The notes beneath the pieces were generated by a model. It made no database searches. It saw nothing but the letters and a program-made list of their open reading frames with translations, and was not told the origin of the DNA. From positions 5,621,510 through 5,685,509 of the forward strand of contig NW_003101680.1 of assembly GCF_000003855.2 (NCBI RefSeq): a stretch of DNA of 64,000 bases, written 5' to 3'. Both the position numbers and the translations under genes were made by a program. This DNA comes from Blastomyces gilchristii SLH14081. Its lineage: Eukaryota; Ascomycota; Eurotiomycetes; Onygenales; Ajellomycetaceae. Positions 34,411 through 46,600 of the stretch are shown piece by piece. The stretch's first letter is position 1; the number at the start of each line of letters is the position of its first letter.

Positions 34411-34579
34411 AAAAAAAAAAAAAAAAAAATAAAAAAAAAAAAAAAAAAGAGTGGGGCGTGTATCCGCAAGGCACTCCTCTCATTAAATGAGCCGACTAGT
34501 TTCGGGGCCTGATCAGGTGGTCAATCAAAAAGTTCGCAAAAACTCCACCGTTCCCCCCAACCACTCAAAAAAAATGGAG

Positions 34580-34610
<31 letters not shown>
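34411..34610. repeat. Two long A-tracts 130 bp apart
   Basis: A19-T-A18 at 34,411-34,448 and about A31 at 34,580-34,610 surround a GC-normal 130-bp segment. They could be tails of small retroposed sequences or simple slippage tracts. Confidence 0.9.
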
Positions 34611-34612
<2 letters not shown>

Positions 34613-35326
34613 AAGAATGAAGAAAGAAACCCGATAAGTTTTAGCCTCTTTGCCTAGAACTTGCTTTTGCCTTTCAACCTCTCACGCCAAACATCCATGA
34701 CATGACGGACGGGGATCTGGCCCCTCCTCCCTCCCTCGTGAATAGCTGATTTATTTACTCTATATACTACTAACTATTTCCGTACGTGCATGTATGAGCG
34801 TTGAAAGTGGGAGGAGATGAGGGAAGGAAGTCTACTTATTTTTGGTGGAATACGTTTTTCAAGACCCCTCTCTGGCCCCTTCCAAGTTCTCACGACTTTA
34901 ACGGTACAAGTTACTGTGAAAGAAAGGAGAGCTCTGAAGGAATATCCCATGATCCATGTCTAGATAATGTCTAGATGTCTAGGCTCTACAGGCATACAAT
35001 CAACAAATTTGTCCTGCTCACAGAGGAAATAATAGACAGACAGATTTTGCAAGGCTCAGAGCATGGAAAAGTTACCAATCACCGGCCCCGAGCGGCCGTG
35101 CCAAGAGCCTCCACCGATCGGTGAAATCTTCACAGCTTGATTATTCTTACATCTCTATGATAACAAACTCCTGCAGCATATCAATAATCAGAAGGCGATT
35201 TCTCAGTCATATATATATGTCTCTTGAGTGAAGCCTGTCATTCATAGACTGACTATGTAGTATGTCATAGATTTAAAGCAGCTACTTTCATAAATTGATA
35301 AAATATCTTAATGCACACGAGCCTCT

Positions 35327-35350
35327 GATTGATTGATTGATTGATTGATT
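35327..35350. repeat. (GATT)n microsatellite
   Basis: Six units of GATT/TGAT, about 140 bp before the LINE insertion. Confidence 0.95.
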
Positions 35351-35490
35351 ATATCTTTTAGTTGATGTCTGCATCCCGTAAGGGCGCTATGCAACTGGTC
35401 TCGATCTAGCCTAATTAGGTATCTTAAGCGGGGCCTGGCAGGGCCTCACATGCTGTCACACAAATATAGCCCTCAACACCTTGACATCAC

Positions 35491-35505
35491 AAAGTCAAAC
35501 AACTA
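35491..35505. repeat. 15-bp target duplication of LINE 1, left
   Basis: AAAGTCAAACAACTA occurs here and again at 43,109-43,123, immediately outside the two ends of the LINE. Confidence 0.9.
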
Positions 35506-35949
35506 TTATTATTATTATTATTCTTCAATTATAGATGTATGCAGTCAGAGACTATGACATCTATCTGAGAACTTTTAGTTCTCAGGGTTTTTCCTATATC
35601 TGTAAAGTTAACTATTATACATTCATTAATTTCAGATATGTAAAATCAGAAAATTCCAGCTCAGAATACAAAAACTGTTTACAAATTACAGTGTTTTAAC
35701 ATCTTCTGATACTTTGAAATCATTTGACAATATCATGACAAAGGAAAAGAGAACACAGTCTTAAAGATAGACATATTAAATAGATAGATAGAAAGAAATT
35801 GAAAGAAAAAGATAAAGTAAAGAAAGACTGTAATAAAATAAATTATTAAAAGATAGTATACAGCTGTTTTAATAGACTATATCTGATTGATTTTCTTCTC
35901 TTTATATTCAGATAATTCTGAATTTAGTCATTTTCTTATAGCTGCTTAA

Positions 35950-38900
35950 GTTTCTGATAGAAAGTCTATTAAGTATTTAATTTCTGTCTCAGTTAAGAAT
36001 AAGAATCTTATATTTAATTAATTTAGATTATACTTCTCTTTCAATCTGACTCTGAGACTATTGTATAATGCACAGTGTATTATAATATACTCAGAATTCT
36101 CATTTATATTACAGAATAAGTATTCTATTGAGTCAAATCTATCATTAAATCTTTATATATAAGATTTGAAATAGTCATGTTCTAGTTTCAGCTGTATTAT
36201 AGATGAGAATATTTTCTTTTTACATTTAATTAAACAAGATTTTCACTTGGATTTTATTTCAAATCTTGAATAATGTATACTCTTCTTTTATTTCTATCAG
36301 CTTTCATTTTACTTATCTAAACAAGATTCTTTTATTTTTCTCTTTATAAAAGATTAGAACATAATTTTTTAAATAAATCTGCTTAATTCTACACTCTTTT
36401 TTACAGCTGAATGAGTCAATTCATTGTTATAAATATTTATATAAGCAGGAACTCAGTACAGATGAATTATCAGCTTTAATATTCTTCTCTTTTGAATTTT
36501 CAAAACAGAGTTTAAGATCTGTTTAAGATTCATTTAATCATTATAAATCTGATTATTTCTAAGTCTTTTTAAAGCAGCTTGACTATCAGAGAATATTCAT
36601 ATCTCTTTCAAACAATTTCCTCTTTTATAAGATTTTATTTCAATGAGTTTGAAAGCTTTCACTATTATAAATAGTTCAGTATCAAAGACTTCATATTCAC
36701 AGTCTAGATTTCAGAAATCTGAGATAAAATTGATATTATCTTTAGTATAAGCAATGTCTGCATTTAATCTATTCAAGTTCTCATTTTTTAAGTCATCTGA
36801 ATAAATCAGAATAGAGTCTTTTATATTGATTATAGAAATTGTCTTTAAATACTGTTCATATTCTTTCTCTTTTAATAGTTCACTTATTTATAAGTCTATA
36901 AGAGATTCAAGCTTTTCTCTTCAAAGAGATAACTTCTCATGATCAACTTTTTCAATATTTAAAGAAGAAAATTGATTTTTAATCAGAGAGTATAGTCTAT
37001 ACAGTTAAGAAGACATTTTCTTTGAAGAATTATTTTCATTTTAATCAAGAAATTTATTTCAATTCAGTTCATTTCCAGAGTTAATTAATAGAAATAAAGA
37101 AGAGACTCTTTCTCTGATTATATAATTTAAGCTTATCTTTACAACTCTCAGAGTATAGTTCATACAGGTCTTTTCAAATCTAATAGTAGAAGAAGAAATT
37201 GAAGCTTCAATTTTCATTGCTTTAATAGAAGATGATTTGAATGCTTTCAGAATTCTTCTTAAGACTCTGTTTTACAGACTTTGAAAGAGTTCAGTGAAAT
37301 TCTCTTAATTATTTCATTAAACTTGAACTTTATAATCAGCTACTGATGTAATACAGGCTATATATAACTGTCTTATAGCCTGGAAGAATAGACCTCTCTC
37401 TGTATTTGATAGTCTGATTATATTGTTCAATAGTCTTTCTGTCTTGACAGTTCTTTATTATATATAATATTTAAAATTCAACTTAGAGTTTAATCATACT
37501 TCTAATCATTTAATATTTACACTGAGTTTAATCTCTCTATTTAAAAGAGTTAGAGATAGTTCTTTCTTATTGAATCTAGAAAAGAAATGAATTAACTCAG
37601 TTTTATTCATATTAAATTAAATTTAATTGATATCTGCTTTAATAAAGATTTTCTTTACAGCTTCTTCAATTACTTTTAAATTCTCTTTGATAGTTTTTGA
37701 GCTGTAGACTAGATCAATATTATTCATATAACTCAGAGATCACACTATTCTCATATTTCTATTTTTGAATAGATATACAGTGTATATTATAAATAAAATA
37801 AGTGAGATTGAAGATCTCTATAATACTTCTATTTTTATCTCAGTCTTATCTTATTTCATTTCATCAAAGAAGAGTTGTATAATTCTTTTAAATATAAAAC
37901 AGTTAACTTATTTTATTAGAGAAAATGACAGTTTTAATATCTTCAATATCTGAATTAACTTTGACTTTGAAACATAATCAAATGCTTCTTTTATATTAAT
38001 AAAAACTGCAGTTGAGACCAGACTCTCATGCTTTGCTATTTGAATATTATAAACAACTGAGAGAACAGTGTTAATTGCAGAACACTGTTTTCTATCTCTC
38101 ATTTATTCACTGAATAAAAGAGAATCACTTATAGAGCTTATAAAAGATAGTTAAGTAGCTATTATCTTTTCTAAAACCTTTTCTAGACAGTTCAATAGAG
38201 ATATTACTCTATATGACTTAGAAATTGAAGTTTTTTTATTAGATTTTGCAAGAATCACTTCAGTAGCTTCTCTTCAGCATTCAGAATGATATTCATTTTT
38301 CAAGAGATTGAAAAAGAGCTCAAAATATTCATTCTTTAAGTAGGAATATGTATTTTGAATAATTAAGTGATTAATTGAATCAGGATCTGCAGCAGTTTTA
38401 ACAGAACTTGAGAAGATAGCTGACTCTAATTCATCTTGTGTAAGATCAGGTCATTCTCAGTCATTTTCATCAATATAGTTGAGAAGTAATATATTCTCTT
38501 TCTCTGAATCTGAATCTGAATCTGGTGAGTTCTGAAAGAAAATTCTCATGAAAGCTTGACATTTTTTCTCAAAAGAGTTTGCTATATATGATTCATTCTG
38601 AAACTCATACTCTAAGACTGGAAGTTTTGCTACACTTCTTGTTTTAGTATAGTTAAAAGCTTTAAAAACTTCCTTCTCTTATGCTTCTTCAAGAAATTTA
38701 TTCCAGTAGTCTGTTTTAGCTCTTTTAATATCTGAAAAATATTCATTTCTGACAGCTTTGAACTCTTCATCAGATATTATATCATTCTTTCAATCTCTTC
38801 TAGCAGTAGCTAATTCTTTTCTTTTAGATGAGATATTCTTATTTCATCAATGTTTTAAATACTCAGAAGATTGTCTCTTTAAAATATTATCTCTAACACT

Positions 38901-39800
38901 TGTTAGAATAATAGATGTAATAAGCTTCACTCTATTCTCAAGCATTTCATTTGAGATATCTTGACCAGAATTTCAATATAGCTCATTCTGTCTTTCAGAT
39001 TTTAACAGTGTTATACTTTCTTTAACTGCTTTTCAATCAGCTTTTTCAAAGTTATACTGATTAGAGAGAAGAGGATTTTCACTCATTTGTTTTTCACTCA
39101 GTTTAATATTAAATTAAATAATCTCATGATCTGATTCTGATGTCTCATTTAAATTAATAAATCAGTTTACAAGTCTTCTTTTTATTAGATTTTATAATAT
39201 GAAGATTAGATCTATAATAGACTTCTATTTCATGCCTTTTCTAAAGAATGTTTGTTGATCAGACTTATTAATCAAATCTATTGAATGTTTAAAAGTTCAT
39301 TTAATCAGATTATCAGCTCTCACTGCTCTCTTGCATTCTGAATTTCATCAGAGATGATGTGTATTGAAATCTCCTGCAATTATAGAGTTTCTTGATAAAG
39401 TTATGTTCAGAAATTCTCTATTAATGATTCAGATATTGTTATTTTTCTTCAATAACTTTTCATTATAGATATTTATGAGCTGTATAGTATTAAACTCATT
39501 TTCTTTATCTATAATATCACTCACCAGAATATCAGGGTCAGATATAATATCAAATCTTAGATTAAATTAATATCTTGATCTCTTTCTTTCATAGATCACT
39601 ACTCTTGACTTTATCTCAGACTTTTGAGGTAGAAAGCAGTAGTAGCTTGAATGAGAAATGATATAATTTTGCTCAGCATTAAAATTCAGTTTCTGAAGTA
39701 GTATAAAATCAACTTTTTATTCAAATATAATTTGAAGACAAGAATAAATACAATTTGAGTTTCTATTCACATTATTTTGAATAAATGTGATTTTTGAAGA
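35950..39800 (-). pseudogene. LINE 1 ORF2 (endonuclease, RT, RNase H) remnant
   Basis: Minus strand. The endonuclease begins near 39,760 (DFILLQKLNF, later AGDFNTHH at about 39,355-39,380). The RT block includes SAINTVLSVVYNIQIAKHES near 38,080-38,020 and VFINIKEAFDYVSKSKLIQI (intact elements have D-IKGAFD). The palm motif reads SYMNNIDLVYSSKT at about 37,735-37,690, where the two catalytic Asp are Asn. The RNase H part is near 36,850-36,400 (SDSQAALKRL at about 36,600-36,570). Stops occur every few tens of codons. Confidence 0.8.
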
Positions 39801-39899
39801 GGTTTTAAACTTTTTTTGTTGTTTTCGTTATATATTCATACTCAAAGAGAGTAGAGATAGAGTAGAATCTAGTCACTATCATCAGATAGTAGATTATAA

Positions 39900-41470
39900 C
39901 TATTTTGAAAAGTAGAGATCTTAACTGCTTACATTATATCTAGTTTATCATCAGAGTCATTTCTCAATTCTCTAATCTTAACAGAAGTTTAAGGATTCAA
40001 ATTCTGTTTATATTTAGCAGGAGAATTGAAGTTTAAAGATTTAGATAGTTGAGAGTTTCTTCTTTTTAAGCTTGTAGTTATAAGTCTACTGACTTGACTC
40101 TTCTCTTCAGTTCTAGATTGACTTTGAGCTTCATCTTTTCTTCAGTTCTTTTGAGTTCTAGAAGTAAACATACATTCTTTTGAGCTAGATGCATGTTTTT
40201 CTTTACAATTAGAGCACTTAAGCAGAGTGTGTTAACATATTTCACCTCTTTTTGAGCATGTTTCACATTTATACTTACTAGTTTTGTGATCTCTGGCACA
40301 GAATGCACATTTTGAGTCTCTAAAATATGAGATTGCAAAGTATTCATATCTTTGACAGTTTGAATACTGTGTTTGAGCTTTGAGATTCATTCTTGAGTCT
40401 CTGTATTCATGAACTCTCATTTTCAAATCTGCTACTCTTACTTCAGAGATCTTTGACTGTTCAAGTGTTTTTATATATACTAGAACAGAGGCATTTCTCC
40501 TGCTTTGTCTGAACTCAATTGAATTTAATCATACAGACTTCTTTCTCAGTTGAATAGAGTTGTATTCTTTCAATTCATTTTTGAGAAGTAGTATTTCTTC
40601 TTCACAGTCAAAAATTTCAACTGAAATATCATGAAGAATGAATTTGTCTCACTTTTCATCTCTCTCAGCTAGAATTATTGTGTTTAGCAAAGATTCTACT
40701 GCTGACTTTCAGAGATTCTTATTCTGAATAAGAAATTCAGCACTGAATTCAGACATTGTAGTCAGAATGATGAAGTTTTCAAAGAATAATAACTCAATTG
40801 AAGCTATAACTGGTTTTTAAACTTCAATATCAGTCATCAACTGAGAAAAGAACTGCTGATTAATTTCATTTCTAATTCTGAAAATGAGATTTGAGTTTAG
40901 CTTGTTTCTTTACAGAATGTCCTGATTTGAGACTTTAAGAATAAGTCTTCTATTTCTGAAGATTTGAAAGTTTTTCTCTTTTTGCATTTTCTTTTTCACT
41001 TTTCTATGAATAGAGATATAAACAGTATTCTTCTCAGTTTTCTCAGGATTTTGAGCAGGTGTTGAGACAGCAGGTTTAGAGACAGCAGATTCAGCTGCTT
41101 GAGCATATGTTTTCTTCTGATTCAAAGAAGAAGAAGAAGTATGAAAAAAAGAAGAAGAGTAAGATGAAGAGTCAGTGATTATACAAGAAATTTTCAATAT
41201 TTTTTAAACTGTGTTTGAGATTCCAAGTTTGAACTTGATTATCTTCTGTAGTTGTCTAGTCTGAGCATGAAGAATTAACAGAACTTCTTCATTCATCTCA
41301 CTCAGACACTGCTTTTCAAGAATCTTGCTTACTTTTTCAAGTTTCTGTATTTCAAGAACTTGTTATTTCTCTATTTCTTCTTTCTTTCTTCTCTTCAGAA
41401 TTTCAATCTCAGGAATAGTATTTGAGAAAGCATCTTTTTTCACATCAACTGAGTGTATTTTTGAACTCAT
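39900..41470 (-). pseudogene. LINE 1 ORF1 (gag-like, CCHC) remnant
   Basis: Starts with ATG at 41,468-41,470 (MSSKIHSVDVKKDAF). It has a coiled-coil-like charged stretch (ILKRRKKEEIEKQQVLEIQK), then a Ser-rich linker with TYAQAAESAVSKPAVS and RRLILKVSNQ. Near the end there are three zinc knuckles in series (about 40,390-40,140): CQRYEYFA, CAFCARDHKTSKYKC, and CSNCKEKHASSSKEC. The first has lost its last Cys (SY where C is expected). At least eight stops interrupt it. This layout is typical of Tad1-clade ORF1. Confidence 0.8.
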
Positions 41471-42505
41471 TGTTCTCACTCAATGAAAAGTTGATCAGAC
41501 TGTTTCAATTGAGATATTTCTGAGTCTGTTTTCAATTGAAAAGTTGATCAGACTATTTCAAAAGAAGAATAAAAGACTTTTGTGTATAAAACACCTGATT
41601 TTTTTCACACTAGTTCAGTAACTAGGTTAGATTTTTGAAGAGAATCTAATAAACTAAAATTGATTTTTAAGATAAATCAATAAAATCTTTACAATCTCTT
41701 TCTTGAGATACAGTGAGAAAGAGTATGATATCAATTAATAATGAATCAGATGATATGACAGTTTTTGAGAGAAAAACTGATAAAAAATAAATCAATTTTT
41801 TGCAGAGAAATTGATTAAAACTATTCAATTTTATTCTAAATCATTCAATTCTTCTCACACAACAAGTGTGCAACTCAAATCAGTTAATAAAGAGTGTAAA
41901 AAAGAATTAAGTATTAATGAAAGCTCTTCAGTCACTGAAAAAGTAATTCTCACTTAAAAGAATATGAAATTATGATAGAAAACAGCTCTGTTTTTTATTC
42001 TTTGTAAGAATATTGTATAAAACCCAGAGAAAAACACCTTACTTTTTCAAGAGAAGTAAAAAACTATTTCTAAGATCTTTTTTTTACATTAACTGCTGCA
42101 GAAGAATGAGATAGAAACTGCTAAGATATGTACTACTGTATACTCTCTATCAAGACTTTCCCTCTTCAGAGTCTTGATATTATAGAGAATATAAGTCTGT
42201 TTCTATATAATAATATAAATATTGTCAGTGAGATGTAGAGAAACTGGTTATTTATATCTTAAAATAGAAGACTTTGTCAATGATTATATTAATATAGAGT
42301 TAATTCTCAAATTCAATAGAAACCTAGTGTTGCTGTTCTCAATCCCTTGCAGAATCTATTGAATATTGAGGTATTAAAGCTAGATTTAATATATCTCACT
42401 GTGCAGGGATCAAAGGCTCAGTCAGATCTTGAAATATACTGATTTTATAGTTGTTGATGTGCTGTTAACTCATTGTTCACTGATTATGTATTGAATGCTG
42501 TTGCT

Positions 42506-42740
42506 GAGGTATCTTTTTGTATTGTTCTGCCAGGGATGGGCCAGATTGAGAGGGATAGTACAAGGGTGAGACTTGGTGTTGAAGTCTAGATACACTGACG
42601 ACAGACTGTGGAGGTTGCACTTCAGAAGAGTCCGTTGGTTATGTGCTTAATATTATCGCCGAGGTATCTTTTTGTATTTTTCTGCCAGGGATGGGCCAGA
42701 TTGGGAAGGGCGGTACAAGGGTGAGACTTGGCGTTGGTGT
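42506..42740. repeat. 155-bp-period tandem duplication in the LINE 1 leader
   Basis: GAGGTATCTTTTTGTATTGT (42,506) recurs as GAGGTATCTTTTTGTATTTT (42,661), and each is followed by TCTGCCAGGGATGGGCCAGA and ACAAGGGTGAGACTTGG. The inner unit shows more G-to-A and C-to-T changes than the outer one. Confidence 0.85.
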
Positions 42741-43108
42741 TTTGGAACATCAAAGATGGACAGGGTTTTCGCGGAGGTCGCTCCTCGGATATCTCCACAA
42801 CTACAGGTCGGGGATCTTCCAAAATCGAGAAGATTGGTGCATATGGCTAGGTCTCTTCACCTTACAATTTGTATGGCACTTTGGCCCGGGGTTGTGGTGT
42901 GGTAGGGGAGAACAGGGGATAATCCCACACAGGAGTTTCGAACAACATCCGGTTCACGTTTGGCTGGATAACTCCACCACCACACAGGGTATGCGGTCGG
43001 CGATGGGGTCAGAATGCTCGTATGATCGAGGGCTTTTCGATGGATCTATCGGCGGGTTCTTATTCGAAAAATCGAGCGAGTTCGTCGTGGAGTAAGAATA
43101 ACGACTTG
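42590..43108 (-). other. GC-normal 5' end of LINE 1
   Basis: About 520 bp with many intact CpG sites (GTCGCTCCTCGG, ATCGAGCGAGTTCGTCG) between AT-rich LINE sequence and the target duplication. It is inside the insertion, so it is the 5' leader of the LINE. A 150-codon plus-strand frame (42,643-43,095) and a 66-codon minus frame (42,622-42,822) are open but resemble nothing I know. It may carry the internal promoter of the LINE. Confidence 0.7.
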
Positions 43109-43123
43109 AAAGTCAAACAACTA
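43109..43123. repeat. 15-bp target duplication of LINE 1, right
   Basis: AAAGTCAAACAACTA, identical to 35,491-35,505. Confidence 0.9.
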
Positions 43124-43167
43124 GTATAAACAGTGTAAATAGTGCAAACAGTATAAACAGTACAAAT
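43123..43167. repeat. 9-bp minisatellite, five units
   Basis: AGTATAAAC, AGTGTAAAT, AGTGCAAAC, AGTATAAAC, AGTACAAAT follow head to tail right after the target duplication. Units differ mainly by transitions. Confidence 0.85.
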
Positions 43168-43634
43168 AAGTCAATAAATAAACAGATAAGACACTCTGTG
43201 AAGGTTATCAACTAGTATTTAAGTGTAGATTCAAGTTACTCTTATAGAGATATAAAGAAGTTTCTATACTATTCAGATCTTTAAATTCTAAAAGTCTTTA
43301 TCTAAAGCTGAGTAGATCTGTAGTATTGAAGATATTCTGTATAATTGAGATTTCTTCTCTATATCAGACTCTGTTAAGTTGTTTATATTAATAATATAAT
43401 AGAATTAAATAAGCAGTTCAGTCTTGTAAAGAAATTATATAGTCTTCTTAATCTCTGTTAATATGATCAGTACTCTATTCAGATATAGTGAGATTAATCT
43501 TTCAGCTGTTAAAATACTTCTACAGAGTATACTATGATTAAAGTATTTTAATAGAATATATTAAATGATTTGTCTTTTCTCTTCTAAGTATGTATAGTGT
43601 GAGTCTTCAACTTTCTTAATAGAGTGAAGATACT
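43168..43634. other. AT-rich spacer before hAT copy 2
   Basis: About 470 bp of mutated AT-rich DNA in which I recognise no element. It continues after hAT copy 2 at 49,382. Confidence 0.5.
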
Positions 43635-43642
43635 TATACAGA

Positions 43643-46600
43643 TAGACTGATCACTGAGATCATGAATTTCACATTTAGTCTCATTTAATCTGATCTTATA
43701 TATTTCTTGATGTGAGTCTCACCAGAATCAAGTCTTAAAAAAATCTGAAAATGAATCATTTCTGAGAGAAATGATGTGAAAAATGATCAGATTTAATTTA
43801 AGAACAGTGAAATGAAAGTAATTTCTCAGAATAAACTGTGAAAGATAATTATTCTTTCAAAATCAGAATGAGACTGAGACTGAAGATTAAATTCAGTCTC
43901 ATTCAGTTCATTCAGTGATTGCTTATATAATCAGAATTTGATAACAATTATTGATAACACTCATGAAATAACTAAATACATTCTTATATAAGTTTATTCT
44001 TCACTTTCTTATAAAAACTACACTTCTCTGATATACTGTGATCAGAGATATTAAACTGTCTGATAATTCTATGTTTTATAATCATGAGTGTCTTGATTAT
44101 TTCTTCTTATAATTGTTCTCAGTAATAGTAATAAATATCTCAGCTTGAGTTGAACTTTCACTTCATTCTCATCTCTGTCAATGAAATTATCAGAATATCA
44201 CACATCATCACTGTAATAGTTGAATATATACTCTCAACAATTTTTCATAACTCTAGAATTGATTTAATGTGTAAATTTATTAAATTATCTTGAAGATAGC
44301 AGTCAAATTCAGTTTTATAAGTATGTAGTTTTTTCTGATTTTCAGTTGTAATCAATATATACAAGTTCTGTTTCAAAGTTAGTATTATAGTTCTATATAA
44401 TATAAAGTGTTATCAAAGATCATTACTTACTAAAGAATTATATTTCACTGTCTTCACATCTCTAATATCTGCTTATTCAAATCTCTGATAGTTGACATTG
44501 TAGTAGTCTCAGACTAATTTAATATATAAGTCTTATTTCTTCTCTATTCAATCTTAAGAAGTGTAGATATTAACTTGATAAGAGAAATCTAGTAGAGCTA
44601 CTACAGTATAGTACTCTGTAAAATATTATTCAGTTTTGCTGTAGTAATATATCAGTTTATTTCTTACAGTAATAATAGCCTGTGCTATAGTATTATCTCA
44701 GACTGAATTTCTTTTTAAGTGATTCAACTACTTCTTAAGATAAGTAAATAAACTGTTATACACTCATCAGACTGACTGCAGAATTGATATATAAGTGATT
44801 AAGACTGTTTTTATTATTTTATAAAACTGAAACAGTAAATCAATCATATATTTTAACTAAGTTCACTTTATATCAGAAAGTTTCAATATCTGAATCTTTT
44901 CTCAATCAGAGTATTGTACTCAATGATTAATTATCTGATACAATTAAAGTGTCTGAACAGTTATCTTATATATTGAACTTCACTGTGTTCTAATATTCTG
45001 TATCATATTCAGTGATATGACTGATTTATTTGTTTATTGAATATTATGAAATCATTATTATTATTTAAAGAAGATATAAATTGTATTAACAATGTTTTAA
45101 ATCTATGATATTTAAATTATTAGTCAATCTATTCAAAATTAACAGTAGTATTATTAAAAAGTGTTATCAAAAAGCAATATTAAAAAGTGTTGTCAAAAAA
45201 CATTATCTTTTATAAAGTGAATATAAAAGTTACTTAAGTAATCACTTTCATCTCATTCTGATCTCAAGAATCAGCTATCTCATTATTCTTTATCTTGATA
45301 TTAAGATTCTTTATCAGTGTTTACATCACAAGTTGAATTATATGAGCAATGCAGAAAATATGACCTTGTTTATTATTTCAGAAATACAAAGTCAATTTTT
45401 ACTCTAAGCTGTTTATCATACTGTAGTTATTCACAGCATTATCAGTTATAATTGTAAGAAGACTGAGACTAATATCTCAATAGTCATTTTTAATCATAGT
45501 TATTAATATCTCTGTTATATAATTCTCAGTATGACTACTGATCAATGATTTAAATTCAATTAATATCTCTTAATAAGTTCAGTTCTTATCAATATAATAA
45601 CATATAACTCTTATAAATGCAAGATTGTTTGTACTAGTTCATGCATTCACTGTAAGAGACACTCTTCAATGATTCTTCAACTCTGATTCTAGATATTATA
45701 TATTAACTTTGTAGTATATCTCAAGATTGAACTGAAGACAGAATCAATGTGAAATATGAAGATTTGAATTAAGCATTTAAAGAAGTATTCAGAATTCAGA
45801 GTTTTCAATTAATTGAAGAGAAAGATTCAGAGATATATATATACAAAATAATTATTCATAGAAGTTATCAGATAAGAGTTATGAAATCAGAGTACTAATA
45901 TATGATTATTTTCACATAATTTTCTTCAAATTAGAAAGTTAGTGTTATTAAAAATTATTATCTGATAGAGTAACTTATCAGCTCAGTAGTAATTTTCTGA
46001 TTATTTTTCTTTTATTATCTGCATTCTGATAACTTCAGATGTCAGAAAATTTCTTCAGAGTTATAATCAGTTTATGATGAATATTTCTGAATAAAGTTAT
46101 AGTGATTATAGTAGAGAGATAACTCTTTAGTAATCTATAATACAATCTGTTAATAATTATTTCATAGTTCATCTCAATATTTGTGTTGAGTTTTTCATAA
46201 ATTTCATGACCTGAAATCAGATGTGAAGAATGAAGTGATTATTTATTATAATTAAAAGAGAGTATTCTGTATTAAATTATAAATAACATAGACTTTATAA
46301 TTCACAGTGATTTCTTGAAGAGTTTGTGAATCTTCAATAGAAGTAAAAGAAGTAAAAGAAGTGAATTCAGAAGACATGATAATAATTTAAGAAAGATAAT
46401 AATTTATTTTTAATAACTAATCACTGATATATGTAAGAAGAATTAATATAAGAGAAAATAATCTTCTTTCTTAGCTTAGTTATAATTTTAGTACTAACTC
46501 AGATTGAATATCATTGATGTATAAAAGTAAATAAACAATCTTGATTAATCTCTATCATATTGCTTGAAATATATTAATATTATAGAAGAGAGTGTTATCA

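Larger units (their letters stand above)
31365..35490. other. Long upstream region of the RGS gene, no supported gene
   Basis: 4.1 kb of ordinary GC content. It contains a compound (GA)n(GT)n repeat, a (GAA)n repeat, A-tracts and short frames on both strands (for example 32,505-33,101 plus, 33,535-33,879 plus, 34,184-34,432 plus), none of which resembles a known protein. Part of it is likely the promoter and long 5' untranslated region of the RGS gene. An 8-bp perfect inverted repeat CAAGCGGG/CCCGCTTG lies at 33,817-33,840. Confidence 0.5.
35506..43108 (-). mobile_element. Tad1-like LINE, copy 1 (7.6 kb, full length)
   Basis: Non-LTR retrotransposon reading on the minus strand, bounded by a 15-bp direct target duplication. 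The 3' end is a (TAA)n tail (plus-strand TTA repeats at 35,506-35,528). From 5' to 3' it has a long leader (43,108-41,471) with an unmutated GC-normal end, ORF1 with zinc knuckles (about 41,470-39,900), then ORF2 with endonuclease, reverse transcriptase and RNase H (about 39,800-35,950). ORF1 plus an RNase H domain fits the Tad1 clade. Both ORFs are broken by stops, so it is dead. It sits exactly between the gene island and the AT-rich DNA. Confidence 0.85.

Noticed and set aside
42643..43095. 150-codon plus frame in the LINE leader
   Set aside because: It is antisense to the LINE, has no family resemblance and overlaps the tandem duplication; not called as a gene.
43123..43167. CRISPR-like repeat array
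   Set aside because: Units are 9 bp without spacers, and the genome is eukaryotic.
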